From assembly GCF_023101765.2 (NCBI RefSeq), contig NC_064242.1:7738327-7802326 (forward strand): DNA of 64,000 nt, read 5' to 3'. This DNA is from Spodoptera frugiperda. Taxonomy: Eukaryota; Arthropoda; Insecta; Lepidoptera; Noctuidae. Position numbers and translations under genes: made by a program. This document shows, piece after piece, positions 13,201-26,899 of this stretch; position 1 is the stretch's first letter, and every line of letters begins with the position of its first letter. The notes below the pieces were generated by a model. It was not told where the DNA came from. It made no database searches and worked only from the letters and a program-made list of their open reading frames with translations.

Positions 13201-15394
13201 TTGTTTATTGTTGTTGTTCGCTTACTTGAGAAAAACATGTCAATTCTGTTGTTATTTATACATGTGTGATTGTGTGGACAGTGTACACACACAGTTTACT
13301 CATTTTACATACATACTAATAAACCTAATACACTAAATAATATACTATTATAATAAAACGTATTTTCTAATAAACTCCATTAACATACAAACTAAAAATA
13401 AAAAATAACAAATCAAATCCAGCTGTACAAAATACTTTAAGCATTCAAAAGCCTTGCTGCAATTACTAAATTAATCGAAATAGCTAATCTAACTGTGAGG
13501 TTGGTCCTTGTTCCGGTGAGAAGTAGTAAAACATCTTTCGCAATTTGTGAACTGCATGGCAAGTGCGTAAACCTGTACACAAACACAAAACATTGATACC
13601 TACAATACCTATGTATATGTATATACAACTAGAGACTAGGTGAGGTATTGTAAAGGTTAATGACACTAAAAGTAAAGGGCTTAAGGAAGTCAAGTTTCAA
13701 GTTTCTGAAAATAACACTTAACGAACTTATTTTTAGTAGATAGTTTATTATGTAAATAGTAATTTTAAACGTGATTAATGTATCAAGCTATTGCAGGAGA
13801 TAAACAAAATTATTTCTTATTTTTCAACGAGTGAATTGTATAGCAATTGACATATTATGAGCCATTTAGAGCAATCAAGAAATCTCTACAACCTATGTGG
13901 TTACTGATTACAGTAACGTGTAATTTTTAAATGACAAATTGCAAAGAATCTGATTTAGGTGTCTACACTCGTACGTGCACAATTTAAGAAATAAGATTGC
14001 TATGTGTCCATAATCTTTAATATTTTTTAATATCTTTTGGCTTAAGTGTTGGCTATGTGATTGTAATTAGTTGTTATACTTATATAATACCTGTTGGTTT
14101 CCCAAATAAAATAAAATATTTAATCAATTAATTTCCTCCAACAGCGTCGATAACTTTTTTCTCTTAAGGCACCTGTAATCATTGATGAATCCAACTAACT
14201 TTACCAACATTACATTATACTTCACATAACTTCTACATTAAATATTAAAATAAGACACAAAACCTTGTAAAACTCACGTCAGGCCTCTCTAAGCTCTTGT
14301 TAAATCTCAAAAGCAATCTGGTTTAGATCTTCTGAGTGAACTGATTGAGATGCGATAATATGCTCATGAGTCATTGGGACGTGTCCACTGACTTGTTCTA
14401 CCTCGTTAGTACATATCTTACGTTCCAGTTTTATAAAATTACATCGTAAAACAATGGACTATGAATTACTTGTAGTAGAAGCTGGTTTTGAACAGATTTT
14501 GTAGTGTGTTGTAGTGTACTTAGTGTTTACTGAGAGACAAAGCATTTGTTGATAAAGGGGCTCGTATTAGGTGATATCTTACAAGTACAAGTCTCTTCCA
14601 TTTTTTTTTTTGGAAATAACTAATACATAAATAAATAAAATGTTTATTGTCACAATCAGCAAACAGTTACAGATTTGTATTTGAAGCCTCCTTTTAAGCA
14701 AACAATGCCTGTGTTAGAAGGCTTCGCTCTTCCAAAACAATATAGGTTAGTTTCTAATACATATATTTTATTGCCTTACACTGTAGTAAAGACATAAAAA
14801 ATCGAAAATACACAATAATATACATAGATAAGTGAACTCCCGAATCGAATCTGAAAAGTTACCGAAATAGCATTTTCATTCATACAGACAAAAAATTGGT
14901 CGATTGCTATCCAATGAGGAAGAAACAAAGAAACAAGTAATTAACATAACCGTTGCATGAATCTCCGAGGATCGAGTTCGACCGTCTGCCCGCATATTGG
15001 GGGAAATACCTTCTGTACGGTGAGCAACGTCAACTCCCGCGCATTATGGCGATGTAAATTTATACGATAAATTAAGAATTTGGAAATTCAGATGAATGTA
15101 ATATTACTTAAATAAACCCCAGAAATCATGATAGTTTATCCCCGAAGTAAAAAAGAGAGCCATAATGATTTATCGGTAAACTAAGGCTCTCAATTTAAAG
15201 TCCGAGCTATCTGAACTATATAGTATTATAGATATGAAAGTAAGTTGGGTTGTTTGTTACCTTTTATAATAAATCTTGATTCATCATAAAATATTTTAAA
15301 ACCTATATACTTTACCTAGCTTCGAAATTTACTTACCGATATACTGCATATAATTATATACATATAAGTACTACTACTAGGTAGTAGTAGGCTG

Positions 15395-15545
15395 CGCGAC
15401 GTTCGGCGCGTTTGCGCACGCTGCTCATGATGAAGAGTCCTTCTGTGACTCGAAACTAGTAGAGCTTTTCTCCATTAATTTACGTGAGTAAACCGTGATT
15501 TTTGATTATTTTTGGTATGTCTTACGATAGTTATTATTAAAATAT
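15395..15545 (+). repeat. dispersed repeat family F
   Basis: Contains 'catgatgaagagtcc', 'ctcgaaactagtagagc', 'tttctccatt' and 'cttacgatagttatta'. An inverted relative lies at 20,320-20,452 with the same words in the opposite orientation. It is non-coding and its class is unknown. Confidence 0.6.
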
Positions 15546-15565
15546 ATAAGTACATGTTTAACACA

Positions 15566-15653
15566 TTGAACGCCGTGGTGGTCACCGGTGATCGACGTTA
15601 GCGGAGGATTTGCCTTCAACGGATTTTTATTGGCAGTTAAAGACTTAATCTGA
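15566..15653 (+). repeat. dispersed repeat family C
   Basis: Carries 'acacattgaacgccgtgg', 'gtcaccggtga', 'gttagcggaggat' and 'ttattggcagttaaag'. Inverted relatives occur at 17,908-17,985 and 33,386-33,469. The leading TTAACAC could hint at a TTAA-targeting (piggyBac-like) non-autonomous element, but the ends are not resolved. Confidence 0.55.
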
Positions 15654-17077
15654 GTTGCATGTTACATAATTTATGAGCAAAACCGCAAAAGCGATAAAAG
15701 TTCTTCCATCTGTAATTTTAAATATTTGCATCTTCTAAAAAACTAATTACATTTCGTGCACAGCAGATAACATTAATTGTCAATACCACCATCGCCTGTC
15801 ACCAGTGAGGCACAATATACTAAATATTAAATATACACTACACACATATACCTAGTAGGTATTACATACATGATCTGTATCCCATATAGCTCATTAGCAT
15901 CTATTTTGCATTGTTTGGGAATTCTGACGGTTTATAATAGTTGTGTGACTTCTTTAAAGGAAGATTGAGTAGATAACTAAACATCCTTATAGGAACGGTC
16001 AGTGGGAATTTACCTGGACTAATGGGAAACTAAGCACGTTTTATTCGTGTTTTTAGTACCTATGTTACTATTAGTTCTTCATAAATGGCGAGTGGTAAAA
16101 GGAAAAATGTAACCTTTATCACTATTCTATCTATCTCTACAAATAAAAATAGAAACTAAGAAGTAGGTACGTTGTGATGTGAAATAAAGACAAACAAACA
16201 CTATTTTCTTAAGATAGGTAAGTAGTAATATAATAATAATTAATTAATAATTGTTTTTAATAATCCAATATCTATACTAGCTAATATATAAAGCTGAGGA
16301 GTATGTTTGTTTAAAATTAAATACAATATAATGTTGAAGACATTGTGAAAATAAAACAAAAGCTATGTCACACGTGCAATTATCGACCTAACTAGACTTT
16401 TCTCGACTTGAACTTATATAAAACTAGTTCAATTACTGCATAACAGTGGAAATCTAAAGATAATATTTACTTAATTGACATAATCATTATAACGGATGCT
16501 GATAAAACACACAGTACAATCCGATATTAAGATCATAATGGTCTCACCATTAGGTGGCAAATGTTTGATGATTACTGAAATTGTGGTATTTTACTTAACT
16601 TTCATTCTGAAGGTACTCTAGATTGTGTATTATAATAAAATAGCAAGCATATGTAAATGTATCAATGCATATAAGAATTCGAATTAAAATATGAAGCAAA
16701 ATCAAATAGCGGATATAAATGGCAAATTTTGTTAATGAATTCCAAATTAAGTGCATTGAACATTTGGTACAAATGTTTTAATGTATTATGCACGACTACG
16801 TAAATAGTGAATATTAATATTAGCAGTTTACAGATATATTTATTAAGACTTCTAAATACTCGAATGTGGGAGTTTGTTTGCTAATCGAATGAAGTATTAG
16901 GTTTTGGAATTTCCCAATGTAGGTAAAAGTGTTTGTCATTAATCAACTTTAAAAATGGACGAGGTTTATGCGAGGTTTGGATTTTTTAAACTGTGACAAA
17001 GGCTAACATATAGAGTTGGTAAAGAGTTATAGCATATTTGAAGCAATCGAAATAAAGTAACCAAAAAATTGTATTGT

Positions 17078-17272
17078 GAATCTGATTGAAAAAAAGTAAC
17101 CTATGCAGTTTCTTGCTCGTTCTTCTCTATATGATGAACCTAATCTTTGGAACGAGCAAATAGCTTCTCTAGAGGACTGACCAACAGACATATTTTTTTT
17201 TATATTTGATTTGACGTTCAAAAGTGGCTTCCTAGTATATTTGAAACAAATAATTTTGACTTTTGACTTTGA
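17078..17272 (-). repeat. family B repeat, minus copy
   Basis: Shares 'cagtttcttgctcgttctt', 'aacgagcaaatagcttc', 'tgacgttcaaaag' and terminal 'gacttttgactttgact' with the copy at 20,889-21,075. The short minus-strand open frame here is not a gene. Confidence 0.6.
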
Positions 17273-17907
17273 CTTATTAAACTTTAAATGATGCTTACTT
17301 GAAAGTACACTCCTTTTAACAGATTTAGTCTTTAAGTGAATTCACATATAAAAGACAAACATGACTCCATAGTGTATTTTAATACCCATCCGTCATTTAT
17401 TTACATGTTGAGGTATGACATTATTTTATTGACCATTGTTTAATAACCTATACTTAGCCATATAATATGAGAATCTTCGGATAAACACGTGGTTTCCACT
17501 CCTGTCACGCATAAAATTATCCTAAGTGGCTCAACTGGATACTTGAATGTCAAACGTGCAATTTTAGCATACAAACTGCGAGTCGAGTGCCTAAGTAGCA
17601 TGGTTACATTAACATAGGGATTATTTTTATTAATTCTATGTAGATTAAGTTTTGCGATAATAGAACTAAATATACTTCGAGTTATATGGAGAAGGAACTA
17701 CATTTTTGCTTGCAGCTTTACTCATATCGTACCTACTATGGCATTATTATTTGTTCAGTAGACGCCAAGTGAAAGGATAACAAACAACAACTAATTCGTT
17801 ACAAACTTTTTATAGATACTTGCGATACTTTGGACGCCTTCATAAGCCAAGCCCAGATTCGTATGAAAATTACAAGGCATCAAAAATCTTCTTGTTCTTC
17901 TTTAACT

Positions 17908-17985
17908 GCCAATTGAAAACTGTTGAAGGCAAATCCTCCGCTAACGTCGGCCACCGGTGACCCCCGTGGCGTTTAAAGTGTTAAA
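17908..17985 (-). repeat. family C repeat, minus copy
   Basis: Inverted copy with 'atcctccgctaacgtcgg', 'ccaccggtgac' and 'gtggcgtttaaagtg'. Confidence 0.55.
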
Positions 17986-19200
17986 GGATATAAACACAAA
18001 AACTATAGGTATTCGGTATGTTATAGTACACCTACACAGGTATGAGATCCCGAAAGTGTTAATTCAAAAGGTGTCCTGATAATTACTTAGTGATAAATGG
18101 TCCCAGCCTAAGGCTAGGATATCGCCTTAACCTTAATATCTGCTTTACATAAAGATTGATGATCACAATTTGTGGTAATTTATAATACGCTCACAACAGC
18201 CTTGTTAGGCCCCCTGTGGAGGAGGAATATAGTTAGTACTATTATTTTATATATATTATATAACACACATACAAAAAGTAAATAAGTATTAAAATATTTT
18301 TTGGCGCCAGTGATGTAATACGTTTTAAAATGTTCGCAATCAATATTTGCTTATGAATTAGACTACATCACCGAATAGAATGCCGCGTAGGAGTCGTTAT
18401 TCTTTTAAAAAGTACGTGTCTGCTACTGCACCATGTGTTATATGCTATAAGCTTTTTGTGCTATAAGCTTTTTTTCGCGATGGAAATTAACATAGACTTC
18501 TACACTACTTTTGTCATAAGCCCGCGCTACTTATTACAGGGCATTCGTAACATCTGTGGGTTTAGTAAACTATCTCAAATAACCTATTTAGTCTATCTAA
18601 AACATAAACAAACTATTGCCATAAAAATTGCATATCTACTAACTGAGTTGAAATTAAAATTCAGTAATTCCAATAAACTCTTAGGTGTAAACAATTAAAT
18701 CAAATTGTTTTAATCGCACTTACCATCTCCGTTCATGCATACATAAGTAAGTACCTAATTGCTTTAGAACCAAAGAATGAGTTGTCGTCTGGGAACTATA
18801 CTGCCCATGACCTGACCTGGGACTTGAACCTAAACAATGAAGGCATTACTTTCAGCAGGTCAATAACATTCAAAATTAACGATTCACGGATTAGCTTTTA
18901 ATTTGATATTAATTGCCGTGTAATGAAACTGCAACCAATCGTCCATTTATGTCATCTTAACTTATTTTTTCCTTTTGTGTTAAAATAACTAATAAAAATG
19001 TTATAAAAGGATAATAAAAAGGGAGACTTAATTGCTCTTTTGACATGGCCTTGACTTGTGCATAATTTGCAAGGAACTACAATAGGAACGTACGACTCCT
19101 CATGTTGAATTGGTTTTAAAGTTCCCCTTCTTATGACGTCATTCGTATATTATAAAAAAATGGTAAATTCACCAAGAAATACTGAGACCTGGACAGGCCT

Positions 19201-19247
19201 ACTAGAATTTCGCACGTGAGCTATAATGTATCCTACACGTGCGAAAT
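19201..19247. repeat. CACGTG-centred inverted repeat
   Basis: Two arms, ATTTCGCACGTG and CACGTGCGAAAT, pair perfectly over 12 bp around a loop of about 16 bases. Each arm contains a CACGTG E-box core. The class is unknown; it may be a short MITE or a structured site. Confidence 0.55.
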
Positions 19248-20319
19248 CCGGGTGGGCCGGTTTTTTTGTTTAAATCTATGAAATAAATTAACTTTATGCT
19301 AAATACATAATATTTATTGGCGTACTCACAAAACAGGGTAAGTACTTACCTAGTTAAATGAAGACAAAAAACAATAGTAAAAAAATAATCAACCTTTGTC
19401 TAAACAACGATGATTTATTGGCATAAAATCGTGTTACTATAATATAAAAAGCGATCGGTTCTTCGTACATAGTACTGAGAAGTATATAGAGCTAATATAT
19501 TTTCTTCAAACAGGTCCTGCGGCGTATACAATAAAGACATTAATTATATGTTACACTGCCATTAATTAATCGATCCTATAAACGAGATCGGTTTGCGTAA
19601 ACTATTTTATAGGACCTTGTTATGACATGTAGTAATCCTGACATAATTTTACTATTAACTGTGTTTGAATGTATAATACATTGATGTATGCATATTATTA
19701 TTACCTGGAGTTATAAGTAATCCTTCCGCGTGGTAAGTCCTCTTCTAAACGCGCTCTAGTTTCGATTACTTTAAACGTAAGTCTTCGGATGAGACATTCC
19801 TTTCACGTGACAGATCAAACATTTGGCTCATAAAAGAGTCCCGGTATAATTTTAAATTAGTAGAGCTTTAACTCGATTATTTTGTTCCAATAAAGATTAT
19901 TATTATAGTTTATTAAAGCCTCTCTATTAAAGTCAGCGAAAAATCATGCTAAAGATGTTTGTTGCTATAACCAAAACTAACTCAATAAAAAAGATAACTG
20001 TAGCAAGTTGAAACTCGATAAACTTAATATTAGGATAACGACATTATAACTATGTAAATTACATAGAAATATATGATTATGAATAATCTTCGGACGACTT
20101 TCTTTCGCATACAAATGTGTATCAAACAAGTGATAGCTCAAAGAAAGTTAACCATGAGATAGTTTGACCAGTTTGTATTGTTAAACCCTATTATTAAATT
20201 AATATGAAATCGTTTTGACCCAAAAACTATTATTTTATAGCGAGATGGCGGCGTGTCAACTTCATGTTCTTGGTGCGTTGAAATATTTAAAGTAAAGAAA
20301 ATAGGATGCTAAATTAACT

Positions 20320-20452
20320 AAACGGACTTTAATGGAGAAAAGCTCTACTAGTTTCGAGTTACAGAGGGACTCTTCATCATGTGCAGCGTGCGCAGACGCG
20401 TTGTGTAGGCTGCTAATTTAGTATGTCGTACGATAGTTATTACAAAAAAGGA
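20320..20452 (-). repeat. family F repeat, minus copy
   Basis: Inverted relative of 15,395-15,545, with 'tggagaaaagctctactag', 'gactcttcatcatg' and 'gtacgatagttatta'. Confidence 0.6.
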
Positions 20453-20888
20453 TGCTATAATGTTAAAACCTCAATAAATAAAAAAGACTAGAACTAGACT
20501 AAAAAGATAGTTAGTATATGAAACTAAGTTGAAGAGGCATAAGAAGCAGTAAACTAAATGATAAATATCGAACCGAATCGTTTGGCGTTCACTCTTGCAA
20601 ACTATGCACAGTACAAAATATTCTGCAGGTAGATTACATACAACACTCACGTAATAAAAAAACGGGTTTAATTATAAAGCTAAGACCAGGAAGATTTATA
20701 ACTAAATTGAATTATTGATTGCTATCAGGAAAACTCCACAGAAGTAGATCTGCCCTTATATGTCATTTTATATCAACATCTTAGTTTTAAAATACCTATA
20801 CGTTATTGCTTACACTTATAAGCAATCTTATTATCAAACAGAAAGCACAAATGTGTCCTAAAATACGAAACTTAATAATTTATAACAA

Positions 20889-21075
20889 ATCTTCGTCCAA
20901 TCTGGACAATGGAGTTTCTTGCTCGTTCTTCTTCATAGGAATCTTCACTTTGGAACAAGCAAATAGCTTCACTAGAGAACAGACCGATAGACAGACATTT
21001 TGTTCTTTTTTTAATATTTGCTTTGACGTTCAAAAGCGCCGGGCTATTAGAAATCAATAATTTCGATTTTGACTT
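20889..21075 (-). repeat. family B repeat, minus copy
   Basis: Near relative of 17,078-17,272, with 'tttcttgctcgttcttctt', 'gaacaagcaaatagcttc', 'tttgacgttcaaaagcg' and 'gattttgactttgg'. Open frames crossing it are by-products. Confidence 0.6.
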
Positions 21076-21995
21076 TGGATCTGAGAATGAAACAAAGGAC
21101 TTCGTGCTTGATTGTTTAAATATAAGCCCAACCAAAATCGTATGTAAGTACGTGCAATATCTATCCACGGCGTTGCCCGTGTGAATTTAAAAATATATCT
21201 ACATCTAAATCGAATATAATTTAAGTCTCGACTCGATTTATGACCTATAAAATCATCTTTAAAATAAAATAATGAGCAAAACAAGCGATTAAGTTAATGA
21301 TTTATATGTGACATTGAATAATTATCTATAGAACTTTTATCATAAATCTATATAGTGCTAACATTTCATTTTTTTTTATTCATTCCATCCGCGGCTAGAG
21401 CTAAAATACTCCTTATGTACCTACGCTAAGCTGATGCTGTAAAATTTTACCTCTTAAATTTTATTATACCAATGGTTGCAACCGAGGGTTTATTATTTCT
21501 GAGAAGAAACGATATAGGAAAACCCAATTATATGAATGTTCATATCCATATTGTGGTCACAGTGTAGGCGTTTCTACCTAATTTTGTTAATCCTATAACG
21601 CCTGAACGCCTAACAATTTAAGATTCTCCTGCGATCGAAGATAATTGGCTAGTTGAATAGGCTAGCAAAACAGTCAATGTATGGAATTAACTTAAACCTA
21701 AACGTATACATTAGATATTACTCTAACAGAGTTGGTGATAAAAATTGTGAAGACGAGCTAATAAAGCCTTAGTTTTCAAAATACAATATGACGAAAGACT
21801 TGCAGCAGCCACATCATAGATCTAATAATAATCCCGAACATTGTGATTGGCATGAGTATCCCAAAATCCTAAGCCACGGACCAAGCAAGCAACTACGGCA
21901 AAGCCCCTATTAGGACCCAGATCTTCAGTTCAGCAGCACACAGGCCATATTAATGATGTTGATGATAATGAAGTAACATGTCTAGACGTAACATA

Positions 21996-22054
21996 CCGCC
22001 GTACTCAGAGTAATAGTTTAAGTACCTAATCATTAAATGTCTCTAAGTACCGCA
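21996..22054. mobile_element. short MITE, internally deleted
   Basis: Its ends match the inverted ends of the MITE at 53,712-53,830: 'ccgccgtactcagag' on the left and 'cattaaatgtctctaagta' on the right. It is followed by TAA. Most of the interior is lost. Confidence 0.5.
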
Positions 22055-22328
22055 GTAAGATTTCCAATTTTTTCCTCAAACTCATTTAGATACAACAGAA
22101 GCATGAATGGTCGATTGAATCGTTACTTGCCTATTAGAAGGAAAACCGTTACATACTTCAAAACCGCAAGCAATCCGGTATTTATTGTTATTTATTTTGT
22201 ATTCATTTTATGTTGATGTAATTTGTATGGTAGGTTCATCATATTGCTTCACATAGTAACACGACAGTATAAGATTGTCAATCCTTTTGGACTGAGATAT
22301 ATTTCTAACATCTGAAGGCAGAACAGTA

Positions 22329-22691
22329 CCCTTAGTTCATGTTTGCTTTACGTTGAATGAAAACGAAACATGAGCGGGTTTGACGCTCTATTGGTTGGAT
22401 CATTCCTGCCGGTCAATCAAAGCGCTTTGGGAGTACATTCATTATTCGTACAGCTAAGGAATGGAATTCCCTGCCGGAGTCTGTGTTTCCCGAGAGCTAC
22501 AACCCTGGAATATTTAAATCAAGAGTGAATACTTCTAGGTTACTTCAAAGGTTACTTCTAGGTAAGCGCGCTCCATCGTCGACCGCATCGTCGCTTCCCA
22601 TCAGGTGAGATAGTGGTCAAGCGTGAACCTATAGTTAATAAAAAAAAAAAAAAAGCGCCAAACGAGCTCTCGTTTCGTTTGTACGTGAAAA
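22329..22691. mobile_element. palindromic MITE, interrupted
   Basis: Same family as 5,379-5,525: the left end begins CCCTTAGTTCATGTTTGC after a TA, and the inverted half resumes after 22,652 with 'gagctctcgtttcgtttgtac'. The middle is split by the retroelement at 22,426-22,651. The right tip has decayed. Confidence 0.65.
22426..22651 (+). mobile_element. jockey-like 3' fragment with poly(A)
   Basis: A 5'-truncated non-LTR insertion. Its plus-strand translation reads RTAKEWNSLPESVFPESYN, then GIFKSRVN, RLLLGKRAPSSTASSLPIR and a stop, which is the C-terminal pattern of jockey-type reverse transcriptase ORFs in moths. It contains a small internal duplication (RLLQRLLLG). A poly(A) of about 15 follows. 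The target duplication AAAGCGC is visible at 22,419-22,425 and 22,652-22,658, although its leading As merge with the tail. The target is a MITE. Confidence 0.75.
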
Positions 22692-22699
22692 ACGATTGA

Positions 22700-25580
22700 T
22701 CCAGAGATTTCTTAATTTCAGCTAAAAATCTGAAACACGGACGTCTAGATGTTATTTATGGCTGTTATATTAACTAACCCTTAAGCATTCTATACATACT
22801 CGCATGGTAGGAGGTAACAATTAAAATAGTCTAGAACATCTAGTCTTATGATAAGATAATAAACTGGTGACAGGTCTAGACGACGCATTTGCAATCAGTA
22901 TCATACAGTGTGTGGTCTCAGGTCTTGACCCTCTCCAAGTTCATTATATCATTTATCTATTTCACCATACTCAATCGTGCAATGTAGTACAATCTATTAT
23001 TACCTACTCAATTTCTTTCAATCGTTTATAAATAGGTTTTATGTCAGACTGCAAATGAAATAGGTACTCTAACCACACTATCTTTAGATCTACTTAATTA
23101 TACAATCTAAATCAAACGGACCTATTTTTATTTTTCTTAATTACAACCTTGCAAATAATTTGTCCAGTTTCCACCAAATAAACCTTCGAAATCCGGACAT
23201 ATTTTACATAACTACTCGCAATATTTAAGTAAATAAGTCATAAATAGAATTTATAGACGACTTTAAATGAAACATACGTAAGATAAAGTGGTTGGTATTT
23301 GTGAATTAATGTACTTAAAGGTGAAACAACTTTGTCGAAGGCTTGGCTTATAGTTGGCTTTCGAAGTCCGTGTGTCACACAGAAGGGCTCGGCAAGGGCA
23401 TTACCACACGGAGGCAAAGTTCCTAATTCATATCTTTAGATAAGGTAAGTAAATATACAACCTTCGCCACCACGCACGACTAATTACCTACATTTACATT
23501 TCCTGTAATAACAATAATGTCAATTGCCTTTCAAAATGCAAAAGCTTCATCTTACGACCGTGGACATGGACTAATAAAACTATTTTATTAGTCAAGGCAT
23601 GTTAAAAATAATCTGCTGATAGGTACCTACTTATTAGATAGATATAAGTACTCGTAGATACAAATTATCCTAGTTGATTGTAGAGAACGAATGAGAGTGT
23701 ATTTGTTTTATTTCGACCAAAACAATTACGCTATTTCATTTGAATCGTATTGCTGCTAGAAAACTATCAGATCCACATGTGCATATTAAGGTTAAAAACC
23801 TTTAAAATCAAGGTTTTAAAGTTTATATAAACAAATACAGTAGGTACAAGCATTGTTAGAATACATGACGAAGGAGTTTTCATTCATAGAATAGCCGGTA
23901 ACCACAACCACACGCCATCGCCATGCGCCATGACTCTTCAGTTAACTATTTAAAAATGTAATGTACAAACCGCAACAAGTAATCCCCATTTATTGAGTAA
24001 CAATTTGTTGGAAGAGTCACATAACAACATAGTGTTTTACCTACTAATGTAGGTACCTACTTTTTCTGTGGGAAACCTCCAATAGGTCCGCGTTCATAAG
24101 TACGTCGCTCCGCCTAGAATTTAGGGATAAAGAGAAGGGAGCGTGGGATTTTTATCTCACTACCTTTATGGCCAATGATCGAGACCTCTGAGCAAACCAA
24201 CTCCCTGTGCGATATGCACATTTAATTTAGGCCACAAATAAGAATATAAAGTTAAAAAAATATAGGTACTAACAACAATAAATTAACAATCATATTTTTC
24301 ATCTGGGAAAATCCGGAAACCTAACTATACGTATAAAATACATAGCTGCATCATTATTCCTTTTTAAAGGGGGAAAATCAACCAATGACTTCTCCCGCCT
24401 TGGGCGAGGCGAGAGGCTCTCTTACTGACTAAAAACCACCCCGTTCCTACTTCTGGCCTTCGAGTCGGATCCCCGGTAAACCCGCTAGGTAGTCCACAGG
24501 CGTCATTATTCCTAGGCATTCCTAAGGATAATATGCATGTTACGACAAATGTGTTTTATTTTAAACTTTATATTCTTATTAGTGAATCCTAAATTTAATT
24601 AGTGGTTAAAAAGAAATTAACACGTCTACGGAATACCGATACTTAGCGATAAATACTTATGAGATAGATAGACAGACAGTTGTGATACGGTTATTAACCT
24701 TATACGTTGCATCATCCACTTTATAACCTTGTCGTTTAACCAGTTGGTAAAAGTTAACTGTTATAGTAATGTATCGTAAGCATTGTTATAGAATATTACG
24801 TTACCACTGCATAATATCCGTTATAATTAATACATCACGAAGTAGTTTCAAGAACAATGGAGATCAATAATAAATTAATTGTCAAGGACTATTATAATCT
24901 TAATCCTTTATTTCACTTTATTGTCTTAGGCCAGTGTCATTATTTTTAATACCATAAAACTCCAAATAGGTAGTCACAGATAAACCATGTCTAAATCTCG
25001 CATATTTTTGAAGATCTTTTTTTAAAATAGATACTTATCTATCAATTAAACCTTTATATCAAATGTAACGCTATGTAGCTCAAATAGAGATAAGTAACGA
25101 AAACCCAGAAACTTAATATTCACGGTTCAACTTTTGTGTATTCGATAATAAGACCGATTATAATTATTATGCGTAAAGGGCCGTGTCTATAAGTAACAAC
25201 CTTTTTGCTCATTTCCTATTCACATTAATAAAACACTTCTGGTAAAGATAAGAGTGTTGTAATTGTAACTAATAAAATATTTGATTAAGTACGTAGGACG
25301 CTCATTAGCTATAAGTACCTACCTACACAGATACATAGGTACAGTCAGCCGAGTTATTTGGTCCCTTGTATCTTTTTTTTACCCTTGAAAGGACTTACTG
25401 ATGGTATAACAGCGAGCCCATGTTTGGGGGCCGTTATGATAACGTTAAAGTGATTATTTGGACTTTTGTAATTTCTGAAATGAAATAAAAGTTTTTAATT
25501 TTTGCTTCCACACGTTGGGGGTCCAACACCAACAGCCCGTGACAGCTCACTGGATCAACCTTTATTTTCTTAGCTGTATA
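22700..25580. other. gene-poor DNA
   Basis: No supported gene. Apart from the R1-type tail at 24,359, it is AT-rich unique-looking sequence. The block at about 24,100-24,220 weakly resembles the 53.2-kb repeat ('gagcgtgggatttttatctc'). Confidence 0.5.
24359..24500 (-). mobile_element. R1-type 3' tail fragment
   Basis: Minus-strand copy of the dispersed module, with 'ccaatgacttctcccgcc', 'gggcgaggcgagagg', 'actaaaaaccaccccgttc' and 'cgctaggtagtccac' in order. It is 5'-truncated. Confidence 0.7.
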
Positions 25581-25590
25581 CCAAATAACT

Positions 25591-25899
25591 ATGGAAATAT
25601 GAAATATGGAAAAAGAACAAGAGTTACAGACATAGCCCTCAAAATATGCAGGCTGAAGTGGCAATGGGCAGGCCATGTCGCTCGGAGGACTGATGGCCGC
25701 TGGGCCAGGAAGGTGACTAAGTGGCGACCGCGGACCGGAAGACGCAGCGTGGGCAGACCTCCCACTAGGTGGACCGACGACATCGTCAGAGTGGCGGGAT
25801 CAGCCAGGGGATGCAGGTGGCGGCTTGTCGTTCTACGTGGAGGACCAAGGGGGAGGCCTTTGTTCAGCAGTGGACGTCTCTCGGCTGATGATGATGATG
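25591..25899 (+). mobile_element. RTE-type 3' end, truncated
   Basis: The plus-strand translation contains KRTRVTDIALKICRLKWQW, AGHVARRTDGRWARKV, WRPRTGRRSVGRPPTRW and TDDIVRVAG. This is the C-terminal signature of RTE-clade endonuclease/reverse transcriptase ORFs in moths. The copy ends in a (TGA)n microsatellite instead of poly(A), as is usual for RTE. A perfect 13-bp target duplication, ATACCAAATAACT, flanks it (25,578-25,590 and 25,900-25,912). The element is 5'-truncated and lacks the endonuclease and RT domains. After VAG the frame departs from the family consensus, so it is not functional. Confidence 0.85.
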
Positions 25900-26567
25900 A
25901 TACCAAATAACTTAACTGACTGTACAAATTGTACAATGTACATACATACTTTAATACGCAGTTAACTTTATCTCTATTGTTACCTATGACATAACTTGTT
26001 TTAAAATATAGATACCTACTATAAATCTATACACATATAAACACGTATAATGTATGTATATTGTGATAAAACATTGCATTCCTGACTGAAGAATACACGG
26101 TTGGTGTTGTTACTGGATAAACGGTTATTGGAAAAGGTGGAAATATGAGGAAAATCTTAATTCAAAAATTTCTTATTCTGGTTACAACTTAGAAAGGTTC
26201 CGAAAATTTATTTTACGGTCTACCTCACTTCATGGTTTTGTACCTATGTAGATTTTGGTACATGTGCCAGTAAACTGTAGGAATAGGTAAGTCTCTATAT
26301 TTGTCCTTTCTTACACAGGTAACCTATTTAAATTCTGTTTACAAAGGCAATATAAACTATTACCTACTGATTATTTTATTCCGACGCAACGATTCAACAT
26401 GGAAGACCTCCCTGATATTAATGGTTCTTACCTACATGTTTTATTATACCTTATGACTTTAAATTGTCTGATTAGATATTACTTAGCACGAGCTAGTTTT
26501 ATTAATAGGATACCTCTGCTTGGTACTTATTATGCCTATCAGTCAGGACTTAGCTAGGTTTTTTTAT

Positions 26568-26801
26568 ACGCGTCGCGTATTCCGCGCGCGCCTCAAAGAG
26601 CCATCAGACCACAACAGATGGGACCCAGTAGGGCTGATGCCTGATCCAGAGTTGCGGACTACCTAGCGGGTTTACCGGGGCTCCGGTTCGAAAAGCAAGA
26701 GTAAGAACGGGGTGGTTTTTAGCCAATAGGAGTCTGTCACTCCCTCTCGCCTCGCCCGAAGCGAGAGAAGTCAGTTTATGATATTCCCCCTCAAAAAAAA
26801 A
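26568..26801 (+). mobile_element. R1-type 3' UTR copy with poly(A)
   Basis: A longer copy of the module at 51,590-51,813. It starts 'cgcgtcgcgtattccgcgcg', continues 'cctcaaagagccatcagac', 'cagtagggctgatgcc', 'cggactacctagcgggttt' and the GTCTGtCACTCCCTCTCGCC block, and ends in poly(A). No coding part remains and I saw no clear target duplication. Confidence 0.75.
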
Positions 26802-26899
26802 GTCTTTCTATAGCCGGTTGCAGATCAAGAACTAAGCTAAGTTAGTTCAGCTGAGTTGGCTATGCGTCTGCTAAACTAATTTATTTAACTTAGCTCTTA

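Larger units (their letters stand above)
13280..22320. other. gene-poor DNA with repeats
   Basis: No supported gene on either strand. The stretch holds dispersed repeats listed separately, AT-rich unique-looking DNA, a scrap of a common moth repeat at about 16,270-16,310 ('ctagctaatatataaagctga') and a possible decayed RTE-like tail near 21,880-21,970 ending in TGATGATAATG. Confidence 0.5.
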